DNA of 13,393 nt from PCC-6802 sp031388585 (GTDB lineage Bacteria > Cyanobacteriota > Cyanobacteriia > Pseudanabaenales > Pseudanabaenaceae): the NCBI GenBank assembly GCA_031388585.1, contig JANMRU010000366.1, positions 1-13,393 of the forward strand, read 5' to 3'. A program made the position numbers and the translations under genes. Below the pieces are notes generated by a model. That model did no database searches and was not told the origin of the DNA. It saw only the letters and a program-made list of their open reading frames with translations. Of the stretch, positions 6,970-13,393 are shown piece after piece; within the stretch, counting starts at the first letter, position 1, and each line of letters begins with the position of its first letter.

Positions 6970-7806
6970 CTATTTGAGATCGAAGACGCAATGCTTCAAA
7001 GATGGCATTTGGGTGCGTACTTGCTCTAAGCGAGAGGGGTTGATTTCGGCGATCGCCAAACCAATCTGATCGCCAGCATCTGCCAGCACTACTCCCCATG
7101 GATCGACAATCATGGCATGGCCGTGGGAGTGACGACGAGGGTTATGCTTTCCTGCCTGAGCTGCTGCAATTACATAGCAAGTATTTTCGATTGCCCTTGC
7201 CTGTAATAGAACCTGCCAGTGATCCTTACCCGTATAGGCTGTAAATGCGGCTGGTACAAATAGAACGTTGGCTCCATTCTTAGCAAGATAGCGATATAGT
7301 TCGGGAAAGCGCACATCATAGCAAACCGATAGACCGAGATTGCCCAACTTTTCTGAGTGGTAAACCTGAGGCGGTTCGGAGCCTGCCACGATCGTCTCGG
7401 ATTCACGATAGGTATTGCCATCGGGTAAATCGACATCAAATAGATGCATCTTGCGATATCTGGATAGCTCTTCCCCCTCTGGCCCAACTAGCAGGGCTGT
7501 ATTAAACATCTTACCTGTTGTGCCATTTGCTCCATCTTCGGCTGGGACTGGGAATCCGCCTCCTAGGATAGTCACTTGGTAGCGTTGTGCCATTGTCACC
7601 AAAAACTGCTGACTGGTCTCGGCAATTTTCTTTGCCAAGAGTACCTTGGCTTCTTCGTCCCCCAGAAAGGCAAAATTTTCGGGCAAGCAGATTAGTTCAG
7701 CTCCACGATTAGTCGCAAGCTGGATCAGTTCCTCTGCTTGGGCGAGATTTTTATTCAAGTCCGGTAGACTTGTCATTTGTACAGCAGCTGCTAAGTATGG
7801 CTTCAT
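6970..7806 (-). CDS. Carbon-nitrogen hydrolase of the Nit1 type, probable deaminated glutathione amidase
   Basis: This is a nitrilase-superfamily amidase of 278 residues. The Glu-Lys-Cys triad is E43 (LPENF), K119 (YRKMHLFDVDLPDG) and C162 (SVCYDVRFPELYR), with a probable accessory Glu at E135 (YRESE). The KMHLFDVDLP block and the CYDVRFPELYR block are hallmarks of the Nit1/YbeM branch, whose known members hydrolyse the amide of deaminated glutathione, a side product of transaminases (metabolite repair). Cyanobacteria make glutathione, so that role is plausible but rests on family resemblance. Another omega-amidase or N-carbamoyl substrate cannot be excluded. No signal peptide is seen, so it is cytosolic. 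It lies 40 bases after the low-complexity-tail gene on the same strand and is probably cotranscribed with it. Confidence 0.9.
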   Translation of the reverse strand: MKPYLAAAVQMTSLPDLNKNLAQAEELIQLATNRGAELICLPENFAFLGDEEAKVLLAKKIAETSQQFLVTMAQRYQVTILGGGFPVPAEDGANGTTGKMFNTALLVGPEGEELSRYRKMHLFDVDLPDGNTYRESETIVAGSEPPQVYHSEKLGNLGLSVCYDVRFPELYRYLAKNGANVLFVPAAFTAYTGKDHWQVLLQARAIENTCYVIAAAQAGKHNPRRHSHGHAMIVDPWGVVLADAGDQIGLAIAEINPSRLEQVRTQMPSLKHCVFDLK

Positions 7807-7846
7807 CTCAATAATTAATATTTATTCTGGGAATTTTGGTATTGGG

Positions 7847-9109
7847 TTAAGACCACGCATCATCATTATTGCTGCGATCCTCAAGGGGAGGCGTTCTGCC
7901 ATCCTGGTTAGTCGGCTGCTCTGATGTCGATTCTGATGTCGATTCTGGTTTCAATTCTGGTGCGGTTTGGCTATCGTTAGTAGCATCTGATGTCGATTCT
8001 TGGAGTTCCTCAGATAATTCTTTTGGTTCGCTTACTTGCTCTTCGGCGATCGCATCGGTTTCTGGGCGCTCTTTTATCTCTTCTCTGATTTCTTCGGTGG
8101 CGATCGCTTCAACTGGCGGTGCTGTATCCACTCCCTCGGTTTGATTGGTTTCATGTTCTGGAACGTCTGCCGAAGTATGGACGGGAAGATCTGGAGTAGC
8201 TTTTGGTGCGGTAGATTTACTTGGAGATTTACTTGGAGATTTACTTGGTAATAATGTCGAAACTTTATTCAGTAGCCTAGAGAATCTATCACTCACGCCC
8301 GACAATTGCGCAAACAAAGGTTTTATCTTGTCAGCAATAGTTTGTTTTGTCTCTGAAGTAGGCAATTGTGCTGGCTCTGGTTGGTCGGTAATTAGTTCCG
8401 CAGTTTGCTGGATTGGTTCTAATGAGTCTGTCGCAAAATCTAGTAATTGCGGCGATCTAATTCCCACAATCGTAAAATCCTTGCTGATGCGATCGCTTTC
8501 GTAAGGCTTGAGGCTATTAAATTCCGAAGGCGGGACAAGCATGACTCTAGCGGCAGCGATCCCCATTTGTAATAACAGATTGCCAATGAGAAAAAAGACC
8601 TCTGCCCAAAGGATACCAAAAAGACGTAATACTGACGGGAACGGCGCTATATCCGCTGCCAGAGGAGCCGATATGTAGATCTGGCGAAACACAACGTAAA
8701 GGAAAACACCTACAACCACTGCGACCCAAGCACCCGTATACCAGCCATTGATACGACGTCTCAAGACAGATAGCACTCGTTTTTGACTATCGCTTAGTTC
8801 ATTGGCAGGCTTAGCCAAACCCCAAAGACTAAACGGATAGAGCGGCTTCTGCCACTGTATCCATATCGTCAATGCGATCGGAGGTAATCCCAGGACGATC
8901 GTCTCTAGCCAACCTGGAAATACTGGATCTCCAACAGCTAGCCCCATCATGCATAGCACCATGACTAGTGGTAATGCGGCAAGCAGGGCAATATGAATTA
9001 GAAGAAACGGTTCTGTCTTCTGATATGTTGATGACAAGAGTGAGTCGCCAAGGTTTTGTTGAGACATAGCATTAGTTGGTGCAGTCAGGATTGAGGCAGT
9101 ACTAGACAT
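7847..9109 (-). CDS. Low-complexity tail membrane protein, cyanobacterial, function unknown
   Basis: The protein has 420 residues in two halves. The first ~200 contain four probable membrane helices at about 35-58, 66-84, 125-146 and 163-187, with the conserved-looking phrases GLAVGDPVFPGWLE, WIQWQKPLYPFSLW and SAPLAADIAPFPS. The rest is hydrophilic and dominated by Glu, Ser, Thr, Pro and Asp, ending NNDDAWS. It contains tandem PSKS units near residues 288-299 and ESTS units near the end. This layout matches the cyanobacterial family annotated as low-complexity tail membrane protein, which has no known function. A disordered acidic tail of this sort could tether or recruit partners, but that is speculation. 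The first ATG is used; an alternative at M15 would shorten the tail-free N-terminus only slightly. It lies directly upstream of the amidase gene. Confidence 0.82.
   Translation of the reverse strand: MSSTASILTAPTNAMSQQNLGDSLLSSTYQKTEPFLLIHIALLAALPLVMVLCMMGLAVGDPVFPGWLETIVLGLPPIALTIWIQWQKPLYPFSLWGLAKPANELSDSQKRVLSVLRRRINGWYTGAWVAVVVGVFLYVVFRQIYISAPLAADIAPFPSVLRLFGILWAEVFFLIGNLLLQMGIAAARVMLVPPSEFNSLKPYESDRISKDFTIVGIRSPQLLDFATDSLEPIQQTAELITDQPEPAQLPTSETKQTIADKIKPLFAQLSGVSDRFSRLLNKVSTLLPSKSPSKSPSKSTAPKATPDLPVHTSADVPEHETNQTEGVDTAPPVEAIATEEIREEIKERPETDAIAEEQVSEPKELSEELQESTSDATNDSQTAPELKPESTSESTSEQPTNQDGRTPPLEDRSNNDDAWS
7922..7945. repeat. Two tandem 12-base units inside the low-complexity tail
   Basis: TGATGTCGATTC occurs twice in tandem (7922-7933, 7934-7945) and a further copy lies near 7988-7999. 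The units keep frame and encode ESTS-type repeats near the C-terminus of the membrane protein, consistent with growth of the tail by in-frame slippage. Confidence 0.75.
8214..8249. repeat. Three tandem 12-base units encoding PSKS repeats
   Basis: GATTTACTTGGA is present three times in a row (8214-8225, 8226-8237, 8238-8249), the last unit with one final-base change. On the minus strand it encodes Pro-Ser-Lys-Ser units in the linker of the low-complexity-tail protein. The near identity of the DNA units suggests recent slippage and a possible length polymorphism. Confidence 0.9.
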
Positions 9110-9159
9110 CTTGGAAAAGTTAGTTTTATTCCCGAAATGCCTTGTCCAGACTTTTGTAT

Positions 9160-9165
9160 TTTATA
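9160..9165 (-). promoter_or_regulatory. Candidate -10 of the low-complexity-tail gene
   Basis: The minus strand reads TATAAA here (within TGTATAAAATAC), about 50 bases before the ATG at 9109. The -35 position is weak (TTCAGC at 17 bases). It lies in the 136-base gap after the secreted-protein gene, so the downstream genes could have a start site separate from that gene. Confidence 0.35.
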
Positions 9166-9245
9166 CAGGCTATGCCAACATTGCTGAAAATTTCGACCTA
9201 GGGTTCTAAATATCGTGTTTAGCTTTTAGCTGGAAATTTTGCAAG

Positions 9246-9848
9246 CTATGGTAAAAAAGTATTTTGATCGCAGTAATCCCGCAGCCATGTTCTCACGGCA
9301 TCGGCGATCGCGCCATCGCTGACATCTTGGGGTGGTGAGTTGCCTATGCGTGTAAATGCCATTGCTAACCGCCATCCTCTTCGAGTACTTGTCAAAAATA
9401 ACCAGTAGGCTTTTTTAGTGGTATCTAGTTTGCCCGCAGGTCTTTCCAGGAGTGTGATAAGTAATTGCTTAGGATCGCCTGCGCTCGAGATCGCCCGATC
9501 GCCGAACACTAAAGGCAATGGCTCTACTTCGGGTACACCCACCGCTACCACTTGCGATTTAAAGCCTAGGCGCGTATAAGTACGGGTGAGGTAGCCCTGG
9601 ATATCCTTGGCGATCGCCGTAGATAGGTCAGTAAAATTAGCTGGGCAAATTCGCTTATTAATGTAATTTGGTGGGTGCTCGCTGCGATCGTTACTAGCAA
9701 TTACTGGCATCGCGGCCAGGCTAATTTGCAGGCTTAAACTGCTAAAACCGATGCCTAGACTTGAACTTAACCCCAGTATTAAGGTTTTAACCGATGCCAC
9801 AATTTGCATAAAGCGATCTGGAGTTACCGAGTATGTAGTAGGCGACAT
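9246..9848 (-). CDS. Conserved cyanobacterial secreted protein of unknown function
   Basis: The family has no function that I can name. The 200-residue frame has an N-terminal hydrophobic stretch at about 18-46 ending AAMPVIA, which looks like a signal peptide with cleavage near residue 51. The true start may be Met14 (MQIVASVKTL), which would give a more typical signal. The mature part has CPANFTDLSTAIAKDIQGYL, then VGVPEVEPLPL, a YWLFLTSTRRGWRLAMAF strand-rich segment, and a C-terminal AIADAVRTWLRDYC. There are only two cysteines (in the CPANF and RDYC motifs), which could form a disulfide after export. The overall pattern resembles small exported proteins found widely in cyanobacteria. Its 5' end is 11-38 bases from the divergent helicase gene. 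Confidence 0.72.
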   Translation of the reverse strand: MSPTTYSVTPDRFMQIVASVKTLILGLSSSLGIGFSSLSLQISLAAMPVIASNDRSEHPPNYINKRICPANFTDLSTAIAKDIQGYLTRTYTRLGFKSQVVAVGVPEVEPLPLVFGDRAISSAGDPKQLLITLLERPAGKLDTTKKAYWLFLTSTRRGWRLAMAFTRIGNSPPQDVSDGAIADAVRTWLRDYCDQNTFLP

Positions 9849-9886
9849 CGCATAGTCCTGTGGGGTGTTTCGAGCTTAGGGTTATC

Positions 9887-12568
9887 ATGGTAGGGCTGAA
9901 CCCATCTTTGCGGCGCATTCATGTGAATTCTTTAAATCTTAACGAGCTATTCCCCTTTCAATTAGACCAATTTCAGAAAAATGCGATCGCCGCACTAGAT
10001 GCTGGTAAGTCTGTGGTTGTCTGTGCCCCTACAGGGTCGGGTAAAACCCTGATCGGAGAATATGCCATATATCGAGCTTTGGCAGACGATCGCCGTGTAT
10101 TTTATACCACGCCGCTCAAAGCACTTTCTAATCAAAAATTTCGGGATTTTCGCGATCGCTTCGGCATCGAGCAAGTAGGACTCTTAACAGGCGATACTTC
10201 GATTAATCGCGATGCCTCCGTCCTGGTGATGACGACAGAGATATTTCGCAATATGCTTTATGGCACCGCGATCGGAGAAGTGGGTGCATCATTACTGGGA
10301 GTAGAGGCGGTGGTGCTGGATGAATGCCACTATATGAACGATCGACAGCGTGGAACAGTTTGGGAGGAATCGATCATCTACTGTCCACCAGAGATCCAAT
10401 TACTAGCCCTATCAGCAACAGTCGAAAATAGCGGCCAACTAACTGATTGGATCGAGCGCGTACACGGGCCAACGGAGCAAATATATTCTGACTTTCGCCC
10501 TGTGCCCCTGCAGTTTCATTTTTGCCACCCCAAAGGACTATTTCCACTTCTGGATGAAACACAGAAAAAAATCAATCCAAAGCTAAAGCTGAATCCCAGG
10601 TTCAAGAAACCTGCAAATGCCTCAGAAAATGGCAAGGGAAGGCCACCTCGGCAGGAATCGCCCAGTATTGTTTTCGCACTCTCGCAACTGCACCAGCGAG
10701 ATATGCTACCAGCCATTTACTTTATTTTTAGTCGGCGTGGCTGCGATCGCGCCGTCACCGATCTTGGTAACCTCTCGCTGGTCAACGATGCTGAGGCAGC
10801 TCAACTCAAGAGCCAGATTGATGTTTTTTTAGCTGGAAACCCTGAAGCTGGACGGGTAGGACAGATAGAGTCGTTATATCGCGGCATTGCCGCCCATCAC
10901 GCAGGTATTTTGCCTGCCTGGAAGGGACTAGTCGAAGAACTATTTCAGCAGGGATTGATCAAGGTAGTATTCGCTACCGAAACCCTGGCGGCGGGTATTA
11001 ATATGCCGGCCCGCACAACCGTGATCTCTAGTCTCTCTAAGCGCACCGATCGCGGCCACCGCTTACTTACAGCCTCAGAGTTTCTGCAAATGGCGGGGCG
11101 CGCAGGTCGGCGCGGCATGGATGCCATTGGTTATGTCGTGACGATGCAAACCCCCTTTGAAGGGGCAAAAGAAGCTGCATACCTCGCCACTGCCCATGCC
11201 GATCCCCTCGTGAGTCAATTTACGCCCAGCTATGGCATGGTACTTAACCTGCTACAAACTCATAGTATCGAGCAAGCCAGAGAATTGATTGAGCGCAGCT
11301 TTGGGCAGTACCTAGCAGATTTGATCCTATTACCGCAGAAGCAAAACCTGGGTGAGATCGTCACCGAGATCGCTCGCCTGGAGAAAGAACTAGCCGGCAT
11401 TGATGTCAGCTTACTAGACGAATATGAAAAACTGCGCGCGTGTCTACGTGAAGAGCGTCGCTTGCTCAAAACCCTCAGCCAGCAAGCTGAAGAGCTGAGA
11501 ATGCGCGAACTGTCAGCTCATGTTCCGTTTATGCTCACAGGTACGGCGGTAACTATTCGTTCACCCAAGGGTATGCTAATCCCATCAATACTGGCAGCCA
11601 AGGTGCCTGGAGCAGGTAAATTTCCCTGGTTGGTTTGTCTCGGCCAGGATAATCGCTGGTACGCGATCGCCTACAAAGAGGTTGTGGCGATCGGAGGTGT
11701 ATGGTTAGAAGCAGACATTAACATTCCGCCCGAAATGGTCGTTAGACCAGGACAGACCATAAGCGGTGATGAAGCTAGTGGCCAAATTGCGGCTAGTATT
11801 CCCTTACTGGATCTGCCGCCAGATGCCCCCGAAGTTCAACAGCAAAGCGATCGGGTCTTGGCCCTGGAGATGCAGTTGGTAAACCACCCCGTTGAAACCT
11901 GGGAGAATCGTAGTAATACGATCAAAAAAGTTCGTAAGCTAGAGCAGCTAAAGCGCGAGATTGAGTTCAAACGCAGCGTACTTGACGAGCGACGGCAGAA
12001 GTACTGGCATGAGTTTCTCAGCCTTGTAAATGTTTTGCAGCACTTCGGTTATCTCAATAATGTCCGACCGACTGAAGCTGGAAATGTGGCGGCAGCGCTA
12101 CGTGGCGATAATGAGTTATGGTTAGCGATGGCTATGCTTTCTGGTGAGCTAGACGAACTAGAGCCGCATCACCTGGCAACAGTTTGCGCCGCGATCGTCA
12201 CCGAAAACAACCGTCCTGACACCTGGACGGACTTGGGCATCTCTCCTGCTGTCGAAGAAACTCTGGGTAGTTTACGTGGAACTAAGCAACAACTGATTAA
12301 AAAGCAGCAACGGCAAATGCTGACAATCCCAGTGTGGCTGGAACATGAATTAGTTGGTATTGTGGAACAGTGGGCATTAGGCATGGAGTGGGTAGAATTA
12401 TGTAGTCACACTAGTTTGGATGAGGGTGATGTGGTTCGTATATTGAGGCGTACTATAGACCTGCTTTGTCAGATTCCCCATGCACCAAAATTGTCAAATC
12501 AACTAATCCAAAATGCAAAACGGGCAATTCAGTTAATAGATCGATTCCCCGTCAATGAGATAATTTAG
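9887..12568 (+). CDS. Ski2/Mtr4-family DExH-box RNA helicase (ISE2-like)
   Basis: This large superfamily 2 helicase is predicted to act in RNA processing or decay. Counting from the ATG at 9887 (893 residues): motif I APTGSGKT at 47-54, motif Ia TTPLKALSNQ, motif II DECH at 145-148, motif III SAT at 176-178, motif V ATETLAAGINMPAR, motif VI QMAGRAGRRG at 401-410. A Leu/Glu-rich coiled segment and a small beta-rich insert (about residues 545-610) follow, and the last ~180 residues look like the DSHCT domain of Ski2/Mtr4 proteins. The plant chloroplast relative is ISE2, needed for plastid RNA processing. The frame also has a GTG start at 9860 (902 residues). ATG 9887 is preferred because TAGGG lies at 9877-9881 and the protein then begins close to the conserved LFPFQLDQFQ segment. 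No helicase motif is damaged. Confidence 0.92.
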   Translation: MVGLNPSLRRIHVNSLNLNELFPFQLDQFQKNAIAALDAGKSVVVCAPTGSGKTLIGEYAIYRALADDRRVFYTTPLKALSNQKFRDFRDRFGIEQVGLLTGDTSINRDASVLVMTTEIFRNMLYGTAIGEVGASLLGVEAVVLDECHYMNDRQRGTVWEESIIYCPPEIQLLALSATVENSGQLTDWIERVHGPTEQIYSDFRPVPLQFHFCHPKGLFPLLDETQKKINPKLKLNPRFKKPANASENGKGRPPRQESPSIVFALSQLHQRDMLPAIYFIFSRRGCDRAVTDLGNLSLVNDAEAAQLKSQIDVFLAGNPEAGRVGQIESLYRGIAAHHAGILPAWKGLVEELFQQGLIKVVFATETLAAGINMPARTTVISSLSKRTDRGHRLLTASEFLQMAGRAGRRGMDAIGYVVTMQTPFEGAKEAAYLATAHADPLVSQFTPSYGMVLNLLQTHSIEQARELIERSFGQYLADLILLPQKQNLGEIVTEIARLEKELAGIDVSLLDEYEKLRACLREERRLLKTLSQQAEELRMRELSAHVPFMLTGTAVTIRSPKGMLIPSILAAKVPGAGKFPWLVCLGQDNRWYAIAYKEVVAIGGVWLEADINIPPEMVVRPGQTISGDEASGQIAASIPLLDLPPDAPEVQQQSDRVLALEMQLVNHPVETWENRSNTIKKVRKLEQLKREIEFKRSVLDERRQKYWHEFLSLVNVLQHFGYLNNVRPTEAGNVAAALRGDNELWLAMAMLSGELDELEPHHLATVCAAIVTENNRPDTWTDLGISPAVEETLGSLRGTKQQLIKKQQRQMLTIPVWLEHELVGIVEQWALGMEWVELCSHTSLDEGDVVRILRRTIDLLCQIPHAPKLSNQLIQNAKRAIQLIDRFPVNEII

Positions 12569-12590
12569 TTTATATGGAAGCTTAGGGTGG

Positions 12591-12613
12591 GGGACAGACA
12601 CATAGGTCTGCCC
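12591..12613 (+). repeat. Hairpin downstream of the helicase gene
   Basis: GGGACAGAC (12591-12599) pairs with GTCTGCCC (12606-12613) with one bulged A and a 6-base loop. It lies 22 bases after the helicase stop. No T-run follows, so it is a weak terminator at best and may be another intergenic palindromic repeat. The rest of the 141-base gap to the next gene shows no convincing promoter. Confidence 0.45.
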
Positions 12614-12709
12614 GTACAAATTTATCTGTGAAGGGTTTGGGTTGCTAGAGACCCATATTAGTGCTTAAGTTTGTTGATCGTTGCTAGTTAGTATTATTGA
12701 GGTATTTTA

Positions 12710-13393
12710 ATGCGCCAAAATTTCTTCTGCCAATTTTTCTGCTTAGGAGCAATACTGGCATCAACAGTCCACATATCGCCGGCAAACGCTGAAATGCAGA
12801 AGGAAGGGATTAATGGTAGTCAATTAGAAGTCGCATCTGATCCTGAAATATTAGCTGAAACATTAGTAACACAACAATCGACTTTCCCAACTACTTCTCC
12901 AACTAACGCAAATCCTAATTTTACAACTAGATATCAACCCAGGATCTCATCTCAACTCGTCACAGTGGTGCGGGGTGATGCGACAGAGTGGAATAATATC
13001 TCATCTGCACTGATGGGAACAAACTATAAAGTCTTACCGCTTGAAAACCTGAATAAACAAGCACTTGCGGATGTGAGACTTCTCTTGTTACCGAATCTGC
13101 AAACTTTGTCAGTTGCCCAGGTTGAGACTGTAAGTGAGTGGGTAATTAATGGCGGTAGGCTGATTGTGACTGGCCCCATTGGGCAAAAATCTCCCCCTGA
13201 TGTCCAGGCAAAATTACGTAGTCTGCTTGGTGCATATTGGCATGGCCATTTGGCTGAACCGACAAATTTACTTGTGCGATCGGATATGTCCTATAGCTGG
13301 GCGCTCTCTGTGCCTAGAGTAAATACCACAACAGTTGATAGCGGTGGTACGCTGAAGTTAAGTAGCAGTAAGACTTTACCTGTTGCCTATTGG
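12710..13393 (+). CDS. Exported protein, N-terminal part; resembles family-10 glycosylhydrolase-like cyanobacterial proteins (3' truncated)
   Basis: An ATG at 12710, preceded at 7 bases by a good ribosome site (GAGG, 12699-12702), opens a frame that stays open to the window end (228 codons). The product starts MRQNFFCQFFCLGAILAS and has a signal peptide likely cut after ANA (25-27). A Thr/Ser/Pro/Asn-rich linker runs to about residue 80. A folded region then begins: LVTVVRGDATEWNNISSAL, VRLLLLPNLQTLS, VSEWVINGGRLIVTGPIG and LRSLLGAYW. Alternating hydrophobic strands with the GGRLIVTGP turn suggest a Rossmann- or GATase-like alpha/beta domain. This N-terminal arrangement recalls large cyanobacterial exported proteins annotated as family 10 glycosylhydrolases (GHL10/DUF187), but the catalytic part is beyond the window and the call rests on memory of that family. 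The frame carries few disruptions and one CGATCG near 13278. Confidence 0.7.
   Translation, partial: MRQNFFCQFFCLGAILASTVHISPANAEMQKEGINGSQLEVASDPEILAETLVTQQSTFPTTSPTNANPNFTTRYQPRISSQLVTVVRGDATEWNNISSALMGTNYKVLPLENLNKQALADVRLLLLPNLQTLSVAQVETVSEWVINGGRLIVTGPIGQKSPPDVQAKLRSLLGAYWHGHLAEPTNLLVRSDMSYSWALSVPRVNTTTVDSGGTLKLSSSKTLPVAYW

Noticed and set aside
8214..8249. Tandem repeat as a CRISPR or attachment site
   Set aside because: Units are 12 bases with no spacers, lie in a coding region in frame, and explain the PSKS protein repeats.
8145..8504. 119-residue + strand open frame antisense to the low-complexity tail
   Set aside because: It is a by-product of the biased codon content of the real minus-strand gene, which has membrane helices and family resemblance.
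3019..9848. A novel multi-gene defence or biosynthetic system
   Set aside because: The genes belong to known housekeeping families or uncharacterised cyanobacterial families, with no nuclease, toxin, phage, NRPS/PKS or recombinase module to suggest such a system.
487..11668. Many GCGATCGC octamers as regulatory sites
   Set aside because: This is the HIP1 octamer scattered through coding and non-coding cyanobacterial DNA; its spread here shows no link to promoters.

Overview
The window reads as the chromosome of a cyanobacterium, possibly a Pseudanabaena-like filamentous lineage; the genus is a weak guess. The evidence is about two dozen copies of the octamer GCGATCGC (HIP1), which is typical of cyanobacterial genomes, and several proteins belonging to cyanobacterial or plastid families: a CcsA/Ycf5-type cytochrome c assembly protein, a CSP41b-like RNA-binding SDR, a Ski2/ISE2-like helicase and a 'low-complexity tail' membrane protein. 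No phage genes, transposases, CRISPR array, toxin-antitoxin pair, tRNA or rRNA were seen. This looks like ordinary chromosome rather than an accessory island.

Layout. 1-1173 (+) is the 3' part of leuC, whose start lies outside the window. It converges on a Tat-exported purple-acid-phosphatase-like enzyme at 1367-2320 (-), and the gap between them holds two GC-rich hairpins. That phosphatase gene is divergent from msrB (2473-2880, +), which is followed by a long hairpin and then by a CSP41b-like gene (3019-3972, +). The CSP41b-like gene runs tail to tail into a minus-strand series, and the two stop codons overlap by 4 bases. Read in its transcription direction, that series is: a secreted protein of unknown function (9848-9246), a low-complexity tail membrane protein (9109-7847), a Nit1-type amidase (7806-6970), ccsA (6731-5691), and a fused two-domain peptide-type ABC ATPase (5684-3969) only 6 bases behind ccsA. 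Divergent from the secreted protein, by as little as 11-38 bases, is a large Ski2-family RNA helicase (9860/9887-12568, +). At the right edge (12710 onward, +) an exported protein begins that is cut by the window; it resembles the N-terminus of cyanobacterial family-10-glycosylhydrolase-like proteins.

Functionally the genes are housekeeping: leucine synthesis (leuC), oxidative damage repair (msrB), metabolite repair (Nit1 type), c-type cytochrome assembly (ccsA), RNA metabolism (CSP41b-like, Ski2 helicase), phosphoester hydrolysis and transport. They do not form one obvious pathway. Many have close plastid counterparts in plants. I found no convincing new multi-gene system. The points most worth checking are the ccsA/ABC-ATPase pairing, the resolving-cysteine-free MsrB, the overlapping convergent stops, the altered SDR active site, and two uncharacterised cyanobacterial proteins.
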